The notes under the pieces: model-generated
The model's database searches: none
Seen by the model: only the letters and a program-made list of their open reading frames with translations
What the model was told of the DNA's origin: nothing
Shown here: in pieces, positions 29,270 to 37,860 of the stretch
Numbering within the stretch: position 1 is the first letter of the stretch
Layout of the letters: every line of letters starts with the position of its first letter
Source: Enterobacteriaceae bacterium 4M9
GTDB taxonomy: Bacteria; Pseudomonadota; Gammaproteobacteria; Enterobacterales; Enterobacteriaceae
NCBI GenBank assembly: GCA_010092695.1
Contig: JAADJJ010000001.1
Location: 1-64,000 of the forward strand
DNA: 64,000 bases
Direction of reading: 5' to 3'
Position numbers and translations under genes: made by a program

Positions 29270-30222
29270 TGATTGAGATAAAACATCTGCGAACCTTGCA
29301 GGCGCTGCGCAGTAGCGGGTCGCTGGCGGGGGCGGCGGCGGTGCTGCATCAGACGCAGTCGGCGCTGTCGCATCAGTTCAGCGACCTGGAACAGCGCCTC
29401 GGCTTCCGGTTATTTGTGCGTAAAAGCCAGCCGCTGCGCTTTACGGCCCAGGGCGAGATTCTGCTGCGCCTGGCAGAGCAGGTCCTACCGCTAATCAGCC
29501 GTGCGCTACAGTCCTGCAACGAACCGCAGCAAACCCGGCTGCGCCTGGCCATTGAGTGCCATAGCTGCATTCAGTGGCTGACGCCTGCGCTTGAGCAGTT
29601 CCGCAAACTGTGGCCACAGGTAGAAATGGATTTTCATTCTGGGGTGACTTTCGATCCGCAGCCTGCCCTGCAACAGGACGAACTGGATATTGTGTTAACG
29701 TCTGACATCCTGCCGCGCAGCGGCCTGCACTATTCGCCGATGTTCGATTATGAAGTGCGCCTCGTGCTGGCAAGCGATCATCCGCTGGCGAGCAAAGCCC
29801 TCATCCAGCCGGAAGATCTGGCAAACGAGACGTTACTGATTTACCCCGTGCAGCGCAGCCGTCTTGATATCTGGCGTCACTTCCTGCAACCGGCTGGAGT
29901 CAGCCCGGCACTCAAAAGTGTGGATAACACGCTACTGCTGATTCAGATGGTGTCGGCGCGCATGGGCATCGCCGCGCTGCCGCATTGGGTGGTGGAGAGC
30001 TTTGAGCGCCAGGGTCTGGTGGTTACCAAAACCCTGGGCGAAGGACTGTGGAGCCGGCTATACGCCGCCGTGCGCGACGGCGAGCAGCGCCAGCCAGTGA
30101 CGGAGGCGTTTATTCGTTCGGCGCGCAATCACGCCTGTGAGAATCTGCCGTTTGTGCGCAGCGCGGAGCGACCCAGCGCCGATGCACCCACAGCGAAGCC
30201 AGTATCACCGCTCCACCCATGA
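29269..30222 (+). CDS. metR: LysR-type regulator MetR
   Basis: MetR activates metE (and metH and glyA elsewhere) in response to homocysteine. The 317 residues equal E. coli MetR. The N-terminal winged helix (1-60) includes IEIKHLRTLQALRSSGSL and the HQTQSALSHQ recognition helix; the rest is the LysR effector domain. It is divergent from metE. Its 3' end overlaps the end of yigM on the other strand by 113 bp. Confidence 0.96.
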   Translation: MIEIKHLRTLQALRSSGSLAGAAAVLHQTQSALSHQFSDLEQRLGFRLFVRKSQPLRFTAQGEILLRLAEQVLPLISRALQSCNEPQQTRLRLAIECHSCIQWLTPALEQFRKLWPQVEMDFHSGVTFDPQPALQQDELDIVLTSDILPRSGLHYSPMFDYEVRLVLASDHPLASKALIQPEDLANETLLIYPVQRSRLDIWRHFLQPAGVSPALKSVDNTLLLIQMVSARMGIAALPHWVVESFERQGLVVTKTLGEGLWSRLYAAVRDGEQRQPVTEAFIRSARNHACENLPFVRSAERPSADAPTAKPVSPLHP

Positions 30223-31009
30223 GAAAACTCGGCCAGTGGGGCTGCTGCTGCCAGATGGCGAGATTGACCAGCAGCCCCGCCGGGACATGCATGTTATTCA
30301 TGATGCCAAGCGTGCCGGCATCCACCTGAGTTGCACCGTAGTTCCACATAAAATACCCAAGCCCGGACGCGACCACACCCAGCCATACCAGAATGCCCCA
30401 CTGCAAGCCGGTACTCGGTAATTTCTGCGGATTGCCCAGCGCAAACCATGCAACCAGCGCCACAAGAAATGCCCCCAGATAGAACCAGGAAAAGGCGCAG
30501 TGTTGCGGCATAGGGCTGACTTCCATCAACCGCTTATAGCCCACCATACCGATAGCAAAACTGATATTAGCAAGCTGCACCAGCAGCAGGCCGGTCCAGA
30601 AATGATCGCTGATACGGTCGTAACGAATGATGGCCGCACCCAGCACCGCCAGCAGCGCACTCAACGCATAGCTCCAGCGCAGCCTGCGCCCGCTCATCAG
30701 GTCATAGATAAGCGTGATGTACAGCGGCGTGAGCACGGTAAAGAGCAGGAACTCAGATACAGAAAGATAGAGATAAGCCTGAAAGCTCAGCAAATACATA
30801 ATGCCCAGCTGTAGCGCGCCCACCAGCATGTACATCACCAGCGTTTTAAGCGGATAGCCGCGCACGCGCAGAAACGGCAAAAACACCAGCGCCGCCAGCC
30901 CCACGCGCATCAGCACGGAGAAATAGCTGTCCACGTGGCCCGCCAGATATTCGCCAATCAGGCTAAAGGAAAACGCCCACAGAATAGTGGTAATGATAAG
31001 TAGTGCCAC
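30110..31009 (-). CDS. yigM: Biotin transporter YigM (DMT/EamA family)
   Basis: YigM is the inner-membrane biotin uptake protein of E. coli (also called BioP), a ten-helix member of the drug/metabolite transporter superfamily. GTG 31009, preceded by CGGAGCACAAC, gives 299 residues, exactly the E. coli length, and VALLIITTILWAFSFS aligns with its N-terminus. The frame continues to 31066 without similarity. Hydrophobic helices alternate through the protein, with the family GTLGIMNNMHVPAG stretch near 250. The tail overlaps metR antisense. Confidence 0.93.
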   Translation of the reverse strand: MALLIITTILWAFSFSLIGEYLAGHVDSYFSVLMRVGLAALVFLPFLRVRGYPLKTLVMYMLVGALQLGIMYLLSFQAYLYLSVSEFLLFTVLTPLYITLIYDLMSGRRLRWSYALSALLAVLGAAIIRYDRISDHFWTGLLLVQLANISFAIGMVGYKRLMEVSPMPQHCAFSWFYLGAFLVALVAWFALGNPQKLPSTGLQWGILVWLGVVASGLGYFMWNYGATQVDAGTLGIMNNMHVPAGLLVNLAIWQQQPHWPSFLMGGAVILASLWVHRRWVAPRCAQTADSHRRDCAPNE

Positions 31010-31127
31010 GTTGTGCTCCGCCGCAGGCTCCAGAGTGTCTGGGCCTGTTGAATCATAATGAGGCAAGCATTGTAGCGAACAATGAGGTTGACGAATGGTC
31101 GATATTCAACCATTCGTCAGGCAGGAA

Positions 31128-31934
31128 TTACTCCGCGTTCAGAAACAAGCGGCGCAGGTAATGCGGCACAGCATCATCAGCGTTAGTACCAATCACTTCC
31201 AGCTCCGGCAGTAAATCTTTCAGGCGCTGATGGGCGTTGCCCATGATGCAGCCCTTACCTGCCATCGACAGCATCTCTTTGTCATTCATGCCGTCGCCAA
31301 ACGAAATGCACTCTTTAAGGCCATAGCCCATTGCTTTAGCCACCGCCTCCAGCGCATGGCCTTTGGAAACGCCGCCCGCCATCACTTCAAGGCAGGTCAC
31401 GGTTGAAAAACTGACGTTCACCCGGTCGCCCCAGCGTGCGTTAATGGCCTGCTCCAGCGGCAGCAGTTTGTCGTGATCGTCGCAGGTAAAAAACACTTTG
31501 CTGACGCCGTCGGTTTCGAGCAAACCTGGCTCAAACAGCTGATAGCTGAACTCACCTTCCTGAAAATACTCCATCATTTCCGGGCGATGGCGGCTCATAA
31601 ACCAGTCGTCGCCGCGATAAACGTTGGTGATGATATGGGCATCGTCGCGCACCACGCCATATAAGTCGGCGGCAATGTCGCGGTCCAGATCGTGGGTAAA
31701 CACCAGGTTGCCATCGGTGTCGTGCACGCGCGCACCGTTGGAGGTAATCATGTAGGCGCGGATTCCCAGGCTGTCGCGAATCTGGGCCACATCAATGTGA
31801 TGACGACCGGTGGCGAAGACAAAATGCACGTCGCGCTCGATCAGTAATTTCAGGGTTTCTTTTGCGTAAGGCGTAAGGACATGGGCAGGCGACAGCAGCG
31901 TGCCGTCTAAATCAGATGCAACAACCTGGTACAT
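31128..31934 (-). CDS. yigL: HAD-family sugar/pyridoxal phosphatase YigL
   Basis: This is a Cof-type HAD phosphatase; E. coli YigL dephosphorylates pyridoxal phosphate and several sugar phosphates. In Salmonella and E. coli it helps relieve phosphosugar stress through SgrS. ATG 31934 gives 268 residues (266 in E. coli). Motifs: nucleophile DLDGTLL (8-14), MITSNGARV (motif II), Lys in VSKGHALEAV and FGDGMNDKEML (motif IV). It follows pldB by 30 bp and is probably cotranscribed. Confidence 0.95.
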   Translation of the reverse strand: MYQVVASDLDGTLLSPAHVLTPYAKETLKLLIERDVHFVFATGRHHIDVAQIRDSLGIRAYMITSNGARVHDTDGNLVFTHDLDRDIAADLYGVVRDDAHIITNVYRGDDWFMSRHRPEMMEYFQEGEFSYQLFEPGLLETDGVSKVFFTCDDHDKLLPLEQAINARWGDRVNVSFSTVTCLEVMAGGVSKGHALEAVAKAMGYGLKECISFGDGMNDKEMLSMAGKGCIMGNAHQRLKDLLPELEVIGTNADDAVPHYLRRLFLNAE

Positions 31935-31964
31935 AGGGTTCATTCTACCTCTGGAGTCAATCAA

Positions 31965-32963
31965 TCAGTTGTGCCGGTCGAAAAAATCAACAATGGCATT
32001 CAGTGCAATAGCGCGCATCTCGTCCGTTTCAAACAGGATCTCGTGAAACGCACCGGTAATTTTTAACGGTGTCTCCCCTTCGCAGGGATTACCTGCCGCC
32101 GCGCGCTCGGCGCAGAAGCGATCGTGCATCCGGTTATCCACCACGCGGTCATCCTCTGCCTGCATCAGCAGCATCGGCGTGGTGGTCTGGGCCGCGTTGG
32201 CAATGACCTGCTCGCCCGCCAGGATACCTTCGCGCACCCAGTGGTAGGTCGGCCCCCCGACACGCAGGCTCGGATCGTCGGCATAAAAACGCAGGTTGCG
32301 GCGATAGCGCTCACGGCTGTGGGTCAGCACGTTAAGGCCAAACGGCAGCGCGCGCCAGCGGCCGGTGCCAATGGCGTAATTTTCGCGGATACGCTGATGG
32401 CCTTCAGCCCAGTCGAGGATATGGCGCACCATCCACTCCGGCAGCCGCAGCACAATGCCAAACATCGGCGCGCACAGCGCTACGGCATCAAACGCCTGCG
32501 GGTTGCGCTGCAAAAACAGCGTGGTAATCGCGCCACCCATGGAATGCGCCAGCGCATAGCGCTTACGCCACGGGCCACCCGCGATTTCGCGCTGCCACAG
32601 CAGTTCCAGGTCATCCACATAGTCGCTGAAGTGCACCACGTGGCCGCGGTGGGTATCCGACAGCATGCGCCCGGAGCGCCCCTGGCCACGGTGGTCAATA
32701 ATCAACACGTCAAAACCGCAGTGGAACAAGTCCCAGGCCAGCTCCGCATACTTCACATAGCTTTCAATGCGACCTGGCGAAATCAGCACCACGCGGTCAT
32801 GCTGTGGCGCCAGAAAACGCACAAAGCGCAACGGCACGCCGTCCACGCCGACCAGTTCGCACTCTTCCCGTTGCTGCCAGAAGTCCATCAATGGACCCAT
32901 GGTAAAAGCAGCAAATGCTTTCTCCCTGTTCAGCCAACTCTTTTTATGCTGAGACTCCGGCAT
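31965..32963 (-). CDS. pldB: Lysophospholipase L2 PldB
   Basis: PldB hydrolyses lysophospholipids at the inner membrane. The protein is an alpha/beta hydrolase with oxyanion-side HRGQGRSG (about 88), nucleophile elbow AHSMGG (about 138-143) and C-terminal EDDRVVDNRMHD and GAFHEILFE (Asp and His). Start choice: ATG 32963 has an excellent GGAGG 8 nt upstream and lines up with E. coli PldB, giving 332 residues. Upstream starts at 33008 or 33041 lack a ribosome site. It is divergent from rhtB. Confidence 0.92.
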   Translation of the reverse strand: MPESQHKKSWLNREKAFAAFTMGPLMDFWQQREECELVGVDGVPLRFVRFLAPQHDRVVLISPGRIESYVKYAELAWDLFHCGFDVLIIDHRGQGRSGRMLSDTHRGHVVHFSDYVDDLELLWQREIAGGPWRKRYALAHSMGGAITTLFLQRNPQAFDAVALCAPMFGIVLRLPEWMVRHILDWAEGHQRIRENYAIGTGRWRALPFGLNVLTHSRERYRRNLRFYADDPSLRVGGPTYHWVREGILAGEQVIANAAQTTTPMLLMQAEDDRVVDNRMHDRFCAERAAAGNPCEGETPLKITGAFHEILFETDEMRAIALNAIVDFFDRHN

Positions 32964-33067
32964 TCTTGCCGCCTCCGCGCGTGGAATATCGCTTTTTTTC
33001 TGGCTCATGGAATAACCATAAACAATACCGTATTGTGGCATAAACAGACGCCCAGCGGGAGTTTCAC

Positions 33068-33688
33068 ATGAGTTTTGAATGGTGGTGTACCTACCTGCTT
33101 ACCACCCTGATTCTGAGCCTGTCCCCGGGTTCAGGCGCAATTAACACCATGACCACCGCCATCAGTCACGGCTACCGCGGTGCCGTGGCATCAATTAGCG
33201 GTTTGCAGCTTGGCCTGTCGATTCACATTGTGCTGGTCGGTGCCGGGCTGGGCGCGCTGTTCTCACGCTCGATTCTGGCATTTGAGGTACTGAAATGGGC
33301 CGGTGCCGCTTACCTTATCTGGCTTGGCATCCAGCAATGGCGTGCGGCAGGGGCGGTTGATTTGAATACGCTGGCGCGAACCCAACCGCGCAGCCAGTTG
33401 TTCCGGCGTGCCGTGTTCGTAAACCTTACCAACCCAAAAAGCATTGTCTTTCTGGCGGCGCTGTTCCCGCAGTTTATCGTGCCGCATCAGCCCCAGGCGA
33501 TGCAGTACCTGATTCTCGGCGTGACGACCGTTGCCGTCGATATTCTGGTGATGATTGGCTACGCCACACTGGCTAAACGTATCGCCGGCTGGCTGAAAGG
33601 ACCGCGCCAGATGGGCGCGCTGAACCGGGTGTTTGGGTCGCTGTTTATGTTGGTAGGCGCACTGCTGGCAAGTGCTCGCCATGCCTGA
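33068..33688 (+). CDS. rhtB: Homoserine/homoserine lactone efflux protein RhtB
   Basis: RhtB is an inner-membrane exporter of the LysE/RhtB family that confers resistance to homoserine. The 206 residues equal the E. coli protein. Seen are the family signature LSPGSGAINTMTT (about 17-29), VNLTNPKSIVFLAALFPQF (about 119-137) and six hydrophobic segments. GCGGGAGTTTCAC precedes the ATG. It converges on the damaged rhtC. Confidence 0.96.
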   Translation: MSFEWWCTYLLTTLILSLSPGSGAINTMTTAISHGYRGAVASISGLQLGLSIHIVLVGAGLGALFSRSILAFEVLKWAGAAYLIWLGIQQWRAAGAVDLNTLARTQPRSQLFRRAVFVNLTNPKSIVFLAALFPQFIVPHQPQAMQYLILGVTTVAVDILVMIGYATLAKRIAGWLKGPRQMGALNRVFGSLFMLVGALLASARHA

Positions 33689-33691
33689 GAA

Positions 33692-33714
33692 GATGCCGGG
33701 CGCAGCCCGGCATC
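33692..33714. repeat. hairpin between convergent rhtB and rhtC
   Basis: GATGCCGGGC-GCA-GCCCGGCATC is a perfect 10-bp inverted repeat, 4 bp after the rhtB stop and 7 bp before the rhtC stop. There is no T tract. It may act as a bidirectional or REP-like 3' end structure. Confidence 0.6.
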
Positions 33715-33720
33715 GGGCAG

Positions 33721-34343
33721 TTAGCGAGAAATGATCAGATGGATGCCAAAACCGGCAAACAGCGCACCGGCCACTCCGTCAATCCACTTCGCCATTTTCT
33801 GATAACCACGACGCATTGCCGGGAGCGCGAACAGGCTTGCCACCAGGGTAAACCACGCCACCGTTTCCAGCGCAATCAGTGCAAAAATGCCCCACCGCTC
33901 AGATACGCCAATGTCGTCGCCAACAAACAGCGAGAAGACGCTCCCAAAGTAAATAATGGCCTTTGGATTAGCCAGGTTGGTCAGTAAGCCTTTTACGAAG
34001 CTACGTCCACCGCGCGCCAGTTCCACCTGCGGCACCGGTTCAGCGACGTCACTTTTTTCTTAAGCGCCCCACGCAGCATCTGCCAGCCCATCCAGCACAG
34101 ATAGAGGCCGCCACCAAGCATGATAATGTTGTGCAGCCACGCCATTTTCTCAAGAATGAGGTGCAGGCCGAGTAATGCCACGCCCGCCCAGACCATCACG
34201 CCGCAGGTGATACCCAGTACGCCCATCATCGCTTCTTTACGCGAACGGCTAACGGCGGTCTGTGAAACAAAGAAAAAATCAGGACCGGGGCTCATCAGCG
34301 CCACAATGTGCACCAGCGCCACGGTCAGGAATAACATCAACAT
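33721..34343 (-). pseudogene. rhtC: Threonine efflux protein RhtC, interrupted by a -1 frameshift
   Basis: The two halves of an RhtC-like LysE-family exporter lie in different frames. The 5' part (34343 downward) encodes MLMLFLTVALVHIVALMSPGPDFFFVSQ through LRGALKKK. The 3' part (to 33721) resumes at PQVELARGGRSFVKGLLTNLANPK and ends like E. coli RhtC. They meet at a run of six A following AAG (plus strand T run 34053-34058). Adding one A restores a continuous 207-residue protein (206 in E. coli) through KKKSDVAEPVPQVELA. As written, the 5' frame ends about 22 residues after the run. It could be a true mutation, a sequencing error in a homopolymer, or slippage-dependent expression. Confidence 0.85.
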
Positions 34344-34408
34344 AGATATGCTCAGGATGAAAAAAGAGAGCCTCCATCCTGCCACGTTTAGAAAGGTCTG
34401 ACTACGGG

Positions 34409-36241
34409 TTACTCATCCGGGCCGTCAACATGCTCGCGAATTAACGTCATGAAAGGCATACCAAAACGCTCCAGCTTGCGCGTGCCTACGCCATTGACGC
34501 TCAGCATTTCCCCTGGACTGAGCGGCATTTGCTCGGCCATTTCAATCAGCGTGGCGTCGTTGAACACCACGTAAGGTGGGATATTTTCTTCATCGGCAAT
34601 CGCCTTACGCAGTTTACGCAGCTTGGCAAACAGCTTGCGGTCGTAGTTGCCCACGGCGGCGCGCTGGCTGACGCGCGCTTTAAGCGCCTGTACGCGCGGC
34701 ACTGCAAGCATCAGCGGTGCTTCACCACGCAGCAGCGGACGCGCCGCTTCGGTAAGCTGAAGTGCGGAATGCTGGGCGATGTTCTGCGTCACCACACCCA
34801 GATGAATCAGCTGGCGAATCACGCTCACCCAGTGCTCCTGGGTCTGGTCGCGCCCAATGCCGTAAACCGGCAGCTTATCGTGCTGGAACTCGCGAATGCG
34901 CTGGTTATTGGCACCGCGCAGCACTTCCACCACATAGCCCATACCAAAGCGCTGGTTGACGCGATAAATCGTCGATAGCGCTTTTTGCGCCTCCACCAGG
35001 CCGTCGTAGCGGCGCGGCGGATCGAGGCAGATATCGCAGTTGCCGCACGGCTGCTGGCGGCCTTCACCAAAGTAGTTGAGCAGTACCAGACGCCGGCAGG
35101 TCTGGGCCTCCGCAAACGCGCCCATCGCGTTGAGTTTGTGGCGTTCGATATCCTGCAACTGCCCGGCGGGTTTTTCTTCCAGGCAGCGGCGCAGCCACGC
35201 CATGTCGGCCGGATCGTAAAACAACATCGCTTCAGCCGGCAGGCCATCGCGCCCGGCGCGGCCGGTTTCCTGGTAATACGATTCGATGTTACGTGGGATA
35301 TCAAAGTGCACCACAAAGCGCACGTTGGGCTTGTTGATGCCCATCCCAAAAGCCACGGTCGCTACCACAATTTGCAGGTCATCGCGCTGGAATTTCTCCT
35401 GCACGTTCGCGCGTACCGCGTTATCAAGCCCGGCGTGATAGGCACCGGCGCTGATGCCGCGCGCCTGTAAGCGTGCCGCGGTATCTTCAACTTTTGAACG
35501 GCTGTTGCAGTAGATGATGCCGGATTTACCGCGCTGCTCCTGCACGTAGCGCAGCAGCTGGTCCATCGGTTTGAATTTTTCCATCAGCATGTAGCGGATG
35601 TTGGGGCGGTCAAAGCTGCTGACCTGAATCAGCGGGTCCTGCAACCCCAGCAGGCGCACAATGTCCTGGCGCGTCGTTTCATCGGCAGTTGCCGTCAGCG
35701 CGACAAAGGGCACCTGCGGCAGATGGGCGCGCAACTGGCCGAGTAGCGCGTATTCCGGGCGAAAGTCATGGCCCCACTGGGAAATACAGTGCGCTTCATC
35801 CACCGCCAGTAGCGACAGGTTCCACTGCGAGAGCCTGTCGATGAAGTTATCCATCATCAGGCGTTCGGGGGCAATGTAGAGCAGGCGCACCTGGCCGCTG
35901 CGACAGCCATCCAGCACCGCCATCTGCTCCTCACGGCTCTGCGTGGAGTTCAGACAGGCGGCAGACACGCCGTTAGCCAGAAGCTGGTCGACCTGGTCTT
36001 TCATAAGCGAGATAAGCGGTGAGACCACCACCGTCAGCCCGCTGAACACCAGCGCGGGGATCTGATAGCACAGGGATTTACCGCCGCCCGTCGGCATGAC
36101 TACCAGGCTGTCACGCCCACCGAGCACCGTACTGATGATGGTTTCCTGGCCTGGGCGGAACTGCTGGTAGCCGAAGGTTTCCTGCAAAACCTGTCTTGCC
36201 AGCGATTCCTGGTTTAATACTTCCGCCTGCGCCACGTTCAC
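34409..36241 (-). CDS. recQ: ATP-dependent DNA helicase RecQ
   Basis: RecQ is a 3'-5' superfamily 2 helicase of the RecF recombination pathway. The 610 residues (609 in E. coli) contain the RecQ N-terminal motif QQFRPGQE, Walker A PTGGGKSLCYQ (about 49-59), DEAH box AVDEAHCISQWGHDFRPEY (about 145-163), SFDRPNIRYML, motif VI QETGRAGRDGLP, the zinc cysteines in CRRLVLLNYF and CGNCDIC (about 380-403), winged helix and C-terminal HRDC domain. It lies between pldA and rhtC on the same strand. Confidence 0.97.
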   Translation of the reverse strand: MNVAQAEVLNQESLARQVLQETFGYQQFRPGQETIISTVLGGRDSLVVMPTGGGKSLCYQIPALVFSGLTVVVSPLISLMKDQVDQLLANGVSAACLNSTQSREEQMAVLDGCRSGQVRLLYIAPERLMMDNFIDRLSQWNLSLLAVDEAHCISQWGHDFRPEYALLGQLRAHLPQVPFVALTATADETTRQDIVRLLGLQDPLIQVSSFDRPNIRYMLMEKFKPMDQLLRYVQEQRGKSGIIYCNSRSKVEDTAARLQARGISAGAYHAGLDNAVRANVQEKFQRDDLQIVVATVAFGMGINKPNVRFVVHFDIPRNIESYYQETGRAGRDGLPAEAMLFYDPADMAWLRRCLEEKPAGQLQDIERHKLNAMGAFAEAQTCRRLVLLNYFGEGRQQPCGNCDICLDPPRRYDGLVEAQKALSTIYRVNQRFGMGYVVEVLRGANNQRIREFQHDKLPVYGIGRDQTQEHWVSVIRQLIHLGVVTQNIAQHSALQLTEAARPLLRGEAPLMLAVPRVQALKARVSQRAAVGNYDRKLFAKLRKLRKAIADEENIPPYVVFNDATLIEMAEQMPLSPGEMLSVNGVGTRKLERFGMPFMTLIREHVDGPDE

Positions 36242-36251
36242 CCCACCTGCT

Positions 36252-36283
36252 TAAAAAGAAACAGGCGCTATTTTCAGCGCCTG
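36252..36283 (-). terminator. pldA terminator
   Basis: On the minus strand CAGGCGCT-GAAAAT-AGCGCCTG (8-bp stem) is followed by TTTCTTTTT. It lies 19 bp after the pldA stop, so recQ is separately transcribed. Confidence 0.85.
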
Positions 36284-36302
36284 AGAGATAAACTGCAATG
36301 CC

Positions 36303-37166
36303 TCAAAGTATATCGTTGAGCATGATTCCCAAACCGAAGCGTGTCTGGTTGAAATTGTAGTCAATTAATGACTCGCCGTAGCCGCTATAGACCTGGCCAT
36401 AAAGGCGCACGTGCTGCGTGATGGGATAGCTTACGCCCAACTCCGCACCGCCGTAGCCGGTATTCCAGTTGTACTGGCCCTTCGCGCTCAGTACCGCTTC
36501 ACCCAGCGCATAGCCCACTTTCAACTGGTAGTAACCGGTGTAGCGGGTGATATCCGCATTGTCATCGGTATTCCCCACCACATACCACGGACGGATTTCT
36601 GCCAGCCACGGGCCGTTTTGTGCCATCAGACGCGCATAAGCGCGGTTCCAGCTACGCGAGGTCGGCTCTGCGTGGCCGTTCGACTGGTGATTAAAGCCGA
36701 CTTCAACATCATGAAGCGTCCAGCCGCCAAGCTGGTAATCGGTGGCAAAACCGAGGAACAACTGTGGCTCGTAGTTGGTTTCACGAAAAGGTGCGGAGTG
36801 ATTGCCGTTGGTTAACTGCCACCATGAACGTTGCGTATAAGAGGCAGCCAGCACCGAGTTCTCACCGGCAATGCCACGCCAGATGGGGAAGGCGAGGCTA
36901 AACTGGAACTTGAGTTCGTCACGGCGGGCATCCTGCGCCCAGTCATAGGACTCAATAGCATTTTTATTGATGTGGTCGGTCATGGTGTAGAGCACATAGT
37001 TGCTCTCATACGGGTAGAGCGTGAGGAAGTTTCCATTATCCTGTAGCAGATTGGCGGTCACGCTGCCGCGCGCAGCGGTGTTGTTGGTTGTTTTTGCCTC
37101 TTCTGCCAGAACCGAGGCGGGTAATAGCGCCGCCGCCAGCACGCCGCCCATTAATTTGTGCATCAT
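36303..37166 (-). CDS. pldA: Outer membrane phospholipase A PldA
   Basis: PldA is an outer-membrane beta-barrel that degrades phospholipids misplaced in the outer leaflet, active as a calcium-bound dimer. The 287-residue precursor (289 in E. coli) has a signal peptide with likely cleavage after ASVLA (about 21). The catalytic His is in NHQSNG and the Ser in EPTSRSWNR, both conserved. It ends in alternating barrel strands. Two ATG codons are adjacent; the first, with GGAG 7 nt upstream, was chosen. It is divergent from yigI over an A/T-rich 175-bp gap. Confidence 0.95.
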   Translation of the reverse strand: MMHKLMGGVLAAALLPASVLAEEAKTTNNTAARGSVTANLLQDNGNFLTLYPYESNYVLYTMTDHINKNAIESYDWAQDARRDELKFQFSLAFPIWRGIAGENSVLAASYTQRSWWQLTNGNHSAPFRETNYEPQLFLGFATDYQLGGWTLHDVEVGFNHQSNGHAEPTSRSWNRAYARLMAQNGPWLAEIRPWYVVGNTDDNADITRYTGYYQLKVGYALGEAVLSAKGQYNWNTGYGGAELGVSYPITQHVRLYGQVYSGYGESLIDYNFNQTRFGLGIMLNDIL

Positions 37167-37341
37167 CCTTGTTCTCCCGAACGAATAAGAAATTCTGAAT
37201 TATTTTTTAGCTGGCAACATTTTACATGTGCTATTAGCGCCTGAATTGTCTCCGTTTATTAATAAATTGAAAAGGTACATTAATGGAACATAGAATCAAA
37301 ACCACCATAACAATACCGTGAGAACATCACCGGAGAGCCCT

Positions 37342-37812
37342 GTGTCAGGCAACCTGCTTACCCGAGAAACCGTACTGAAACTTGTTGGCGACGTCTTCGT
37401 CTACCAGATGCCCTTTAACCGGGCGCTGGGCCTGGAGCTTGAGCGCTACGAATCGACCTTTGCGCAGCTTGCGTTTAATCATCAGACCATGCTGGTGGGC
37501 AATCATGCGCAGGGCATTTTGCACGGCGGTGCCATTGCTGCCGCACTGGACGTGGCCGCCGGGCTGGTGTGCGTGGGTAATACGCTAACGCGCCATGAAA
37601 CCATTGCTGAAGAAGAACTACGCCAGCGGCTGTCGCGCATGGGCACCATTGATTTGCGGGTGGATTATCTGCGCCCCGGACGCGGCGTGCGCTTTACCGC
37701 CACCAGCAGCCTGCTGCGTGCGGGCAATAAAGTGGCTGTAGCACGCGTGGAGTTGCACAACGAAGCCCAGCTGCACATCGCCAGCGCCACGGCAACGTAT
37801 ATGGTGGGCTAA
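37342..37812 (+). CDS. yigI: Acyl-CoA thioesterase YigI
   Basis: This is a hotdog-fold thioesterase; E. coli YigI acts on medium to long acyl-CoA. GTG 37342, behind CGGAGAG, gives 156 residues (155 in E. coli) and aligns with its N-terminus; an earlier GTG at 37318 lacks a good site. The PaaI-type segment HGGAIAAALDVAAG (about 62-75) and DYLRPGRGVRFTA (about 112) are seen. rarD follows on the same strand after 48 bp. Confidence 0.92.
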   Translation: MSGNLLTRETVLKLVGDVFVYQMPFNRALGLELERYESTFAQLAFNHQTMLVGNHAQGILHGGAIAAALDVAAGLVCVGNTLTRHETIAEEELRQRLSRMGTIDLRVDYLRPGRGVRFTATSSLLRAGNKVAVARVELHNEAQLHIASATATYMVG

Positions 37813-37860
37813 CCGTAGCTTTGTTACACTGGGGGCCCATTTGTAAACCAAAGTTAATTC

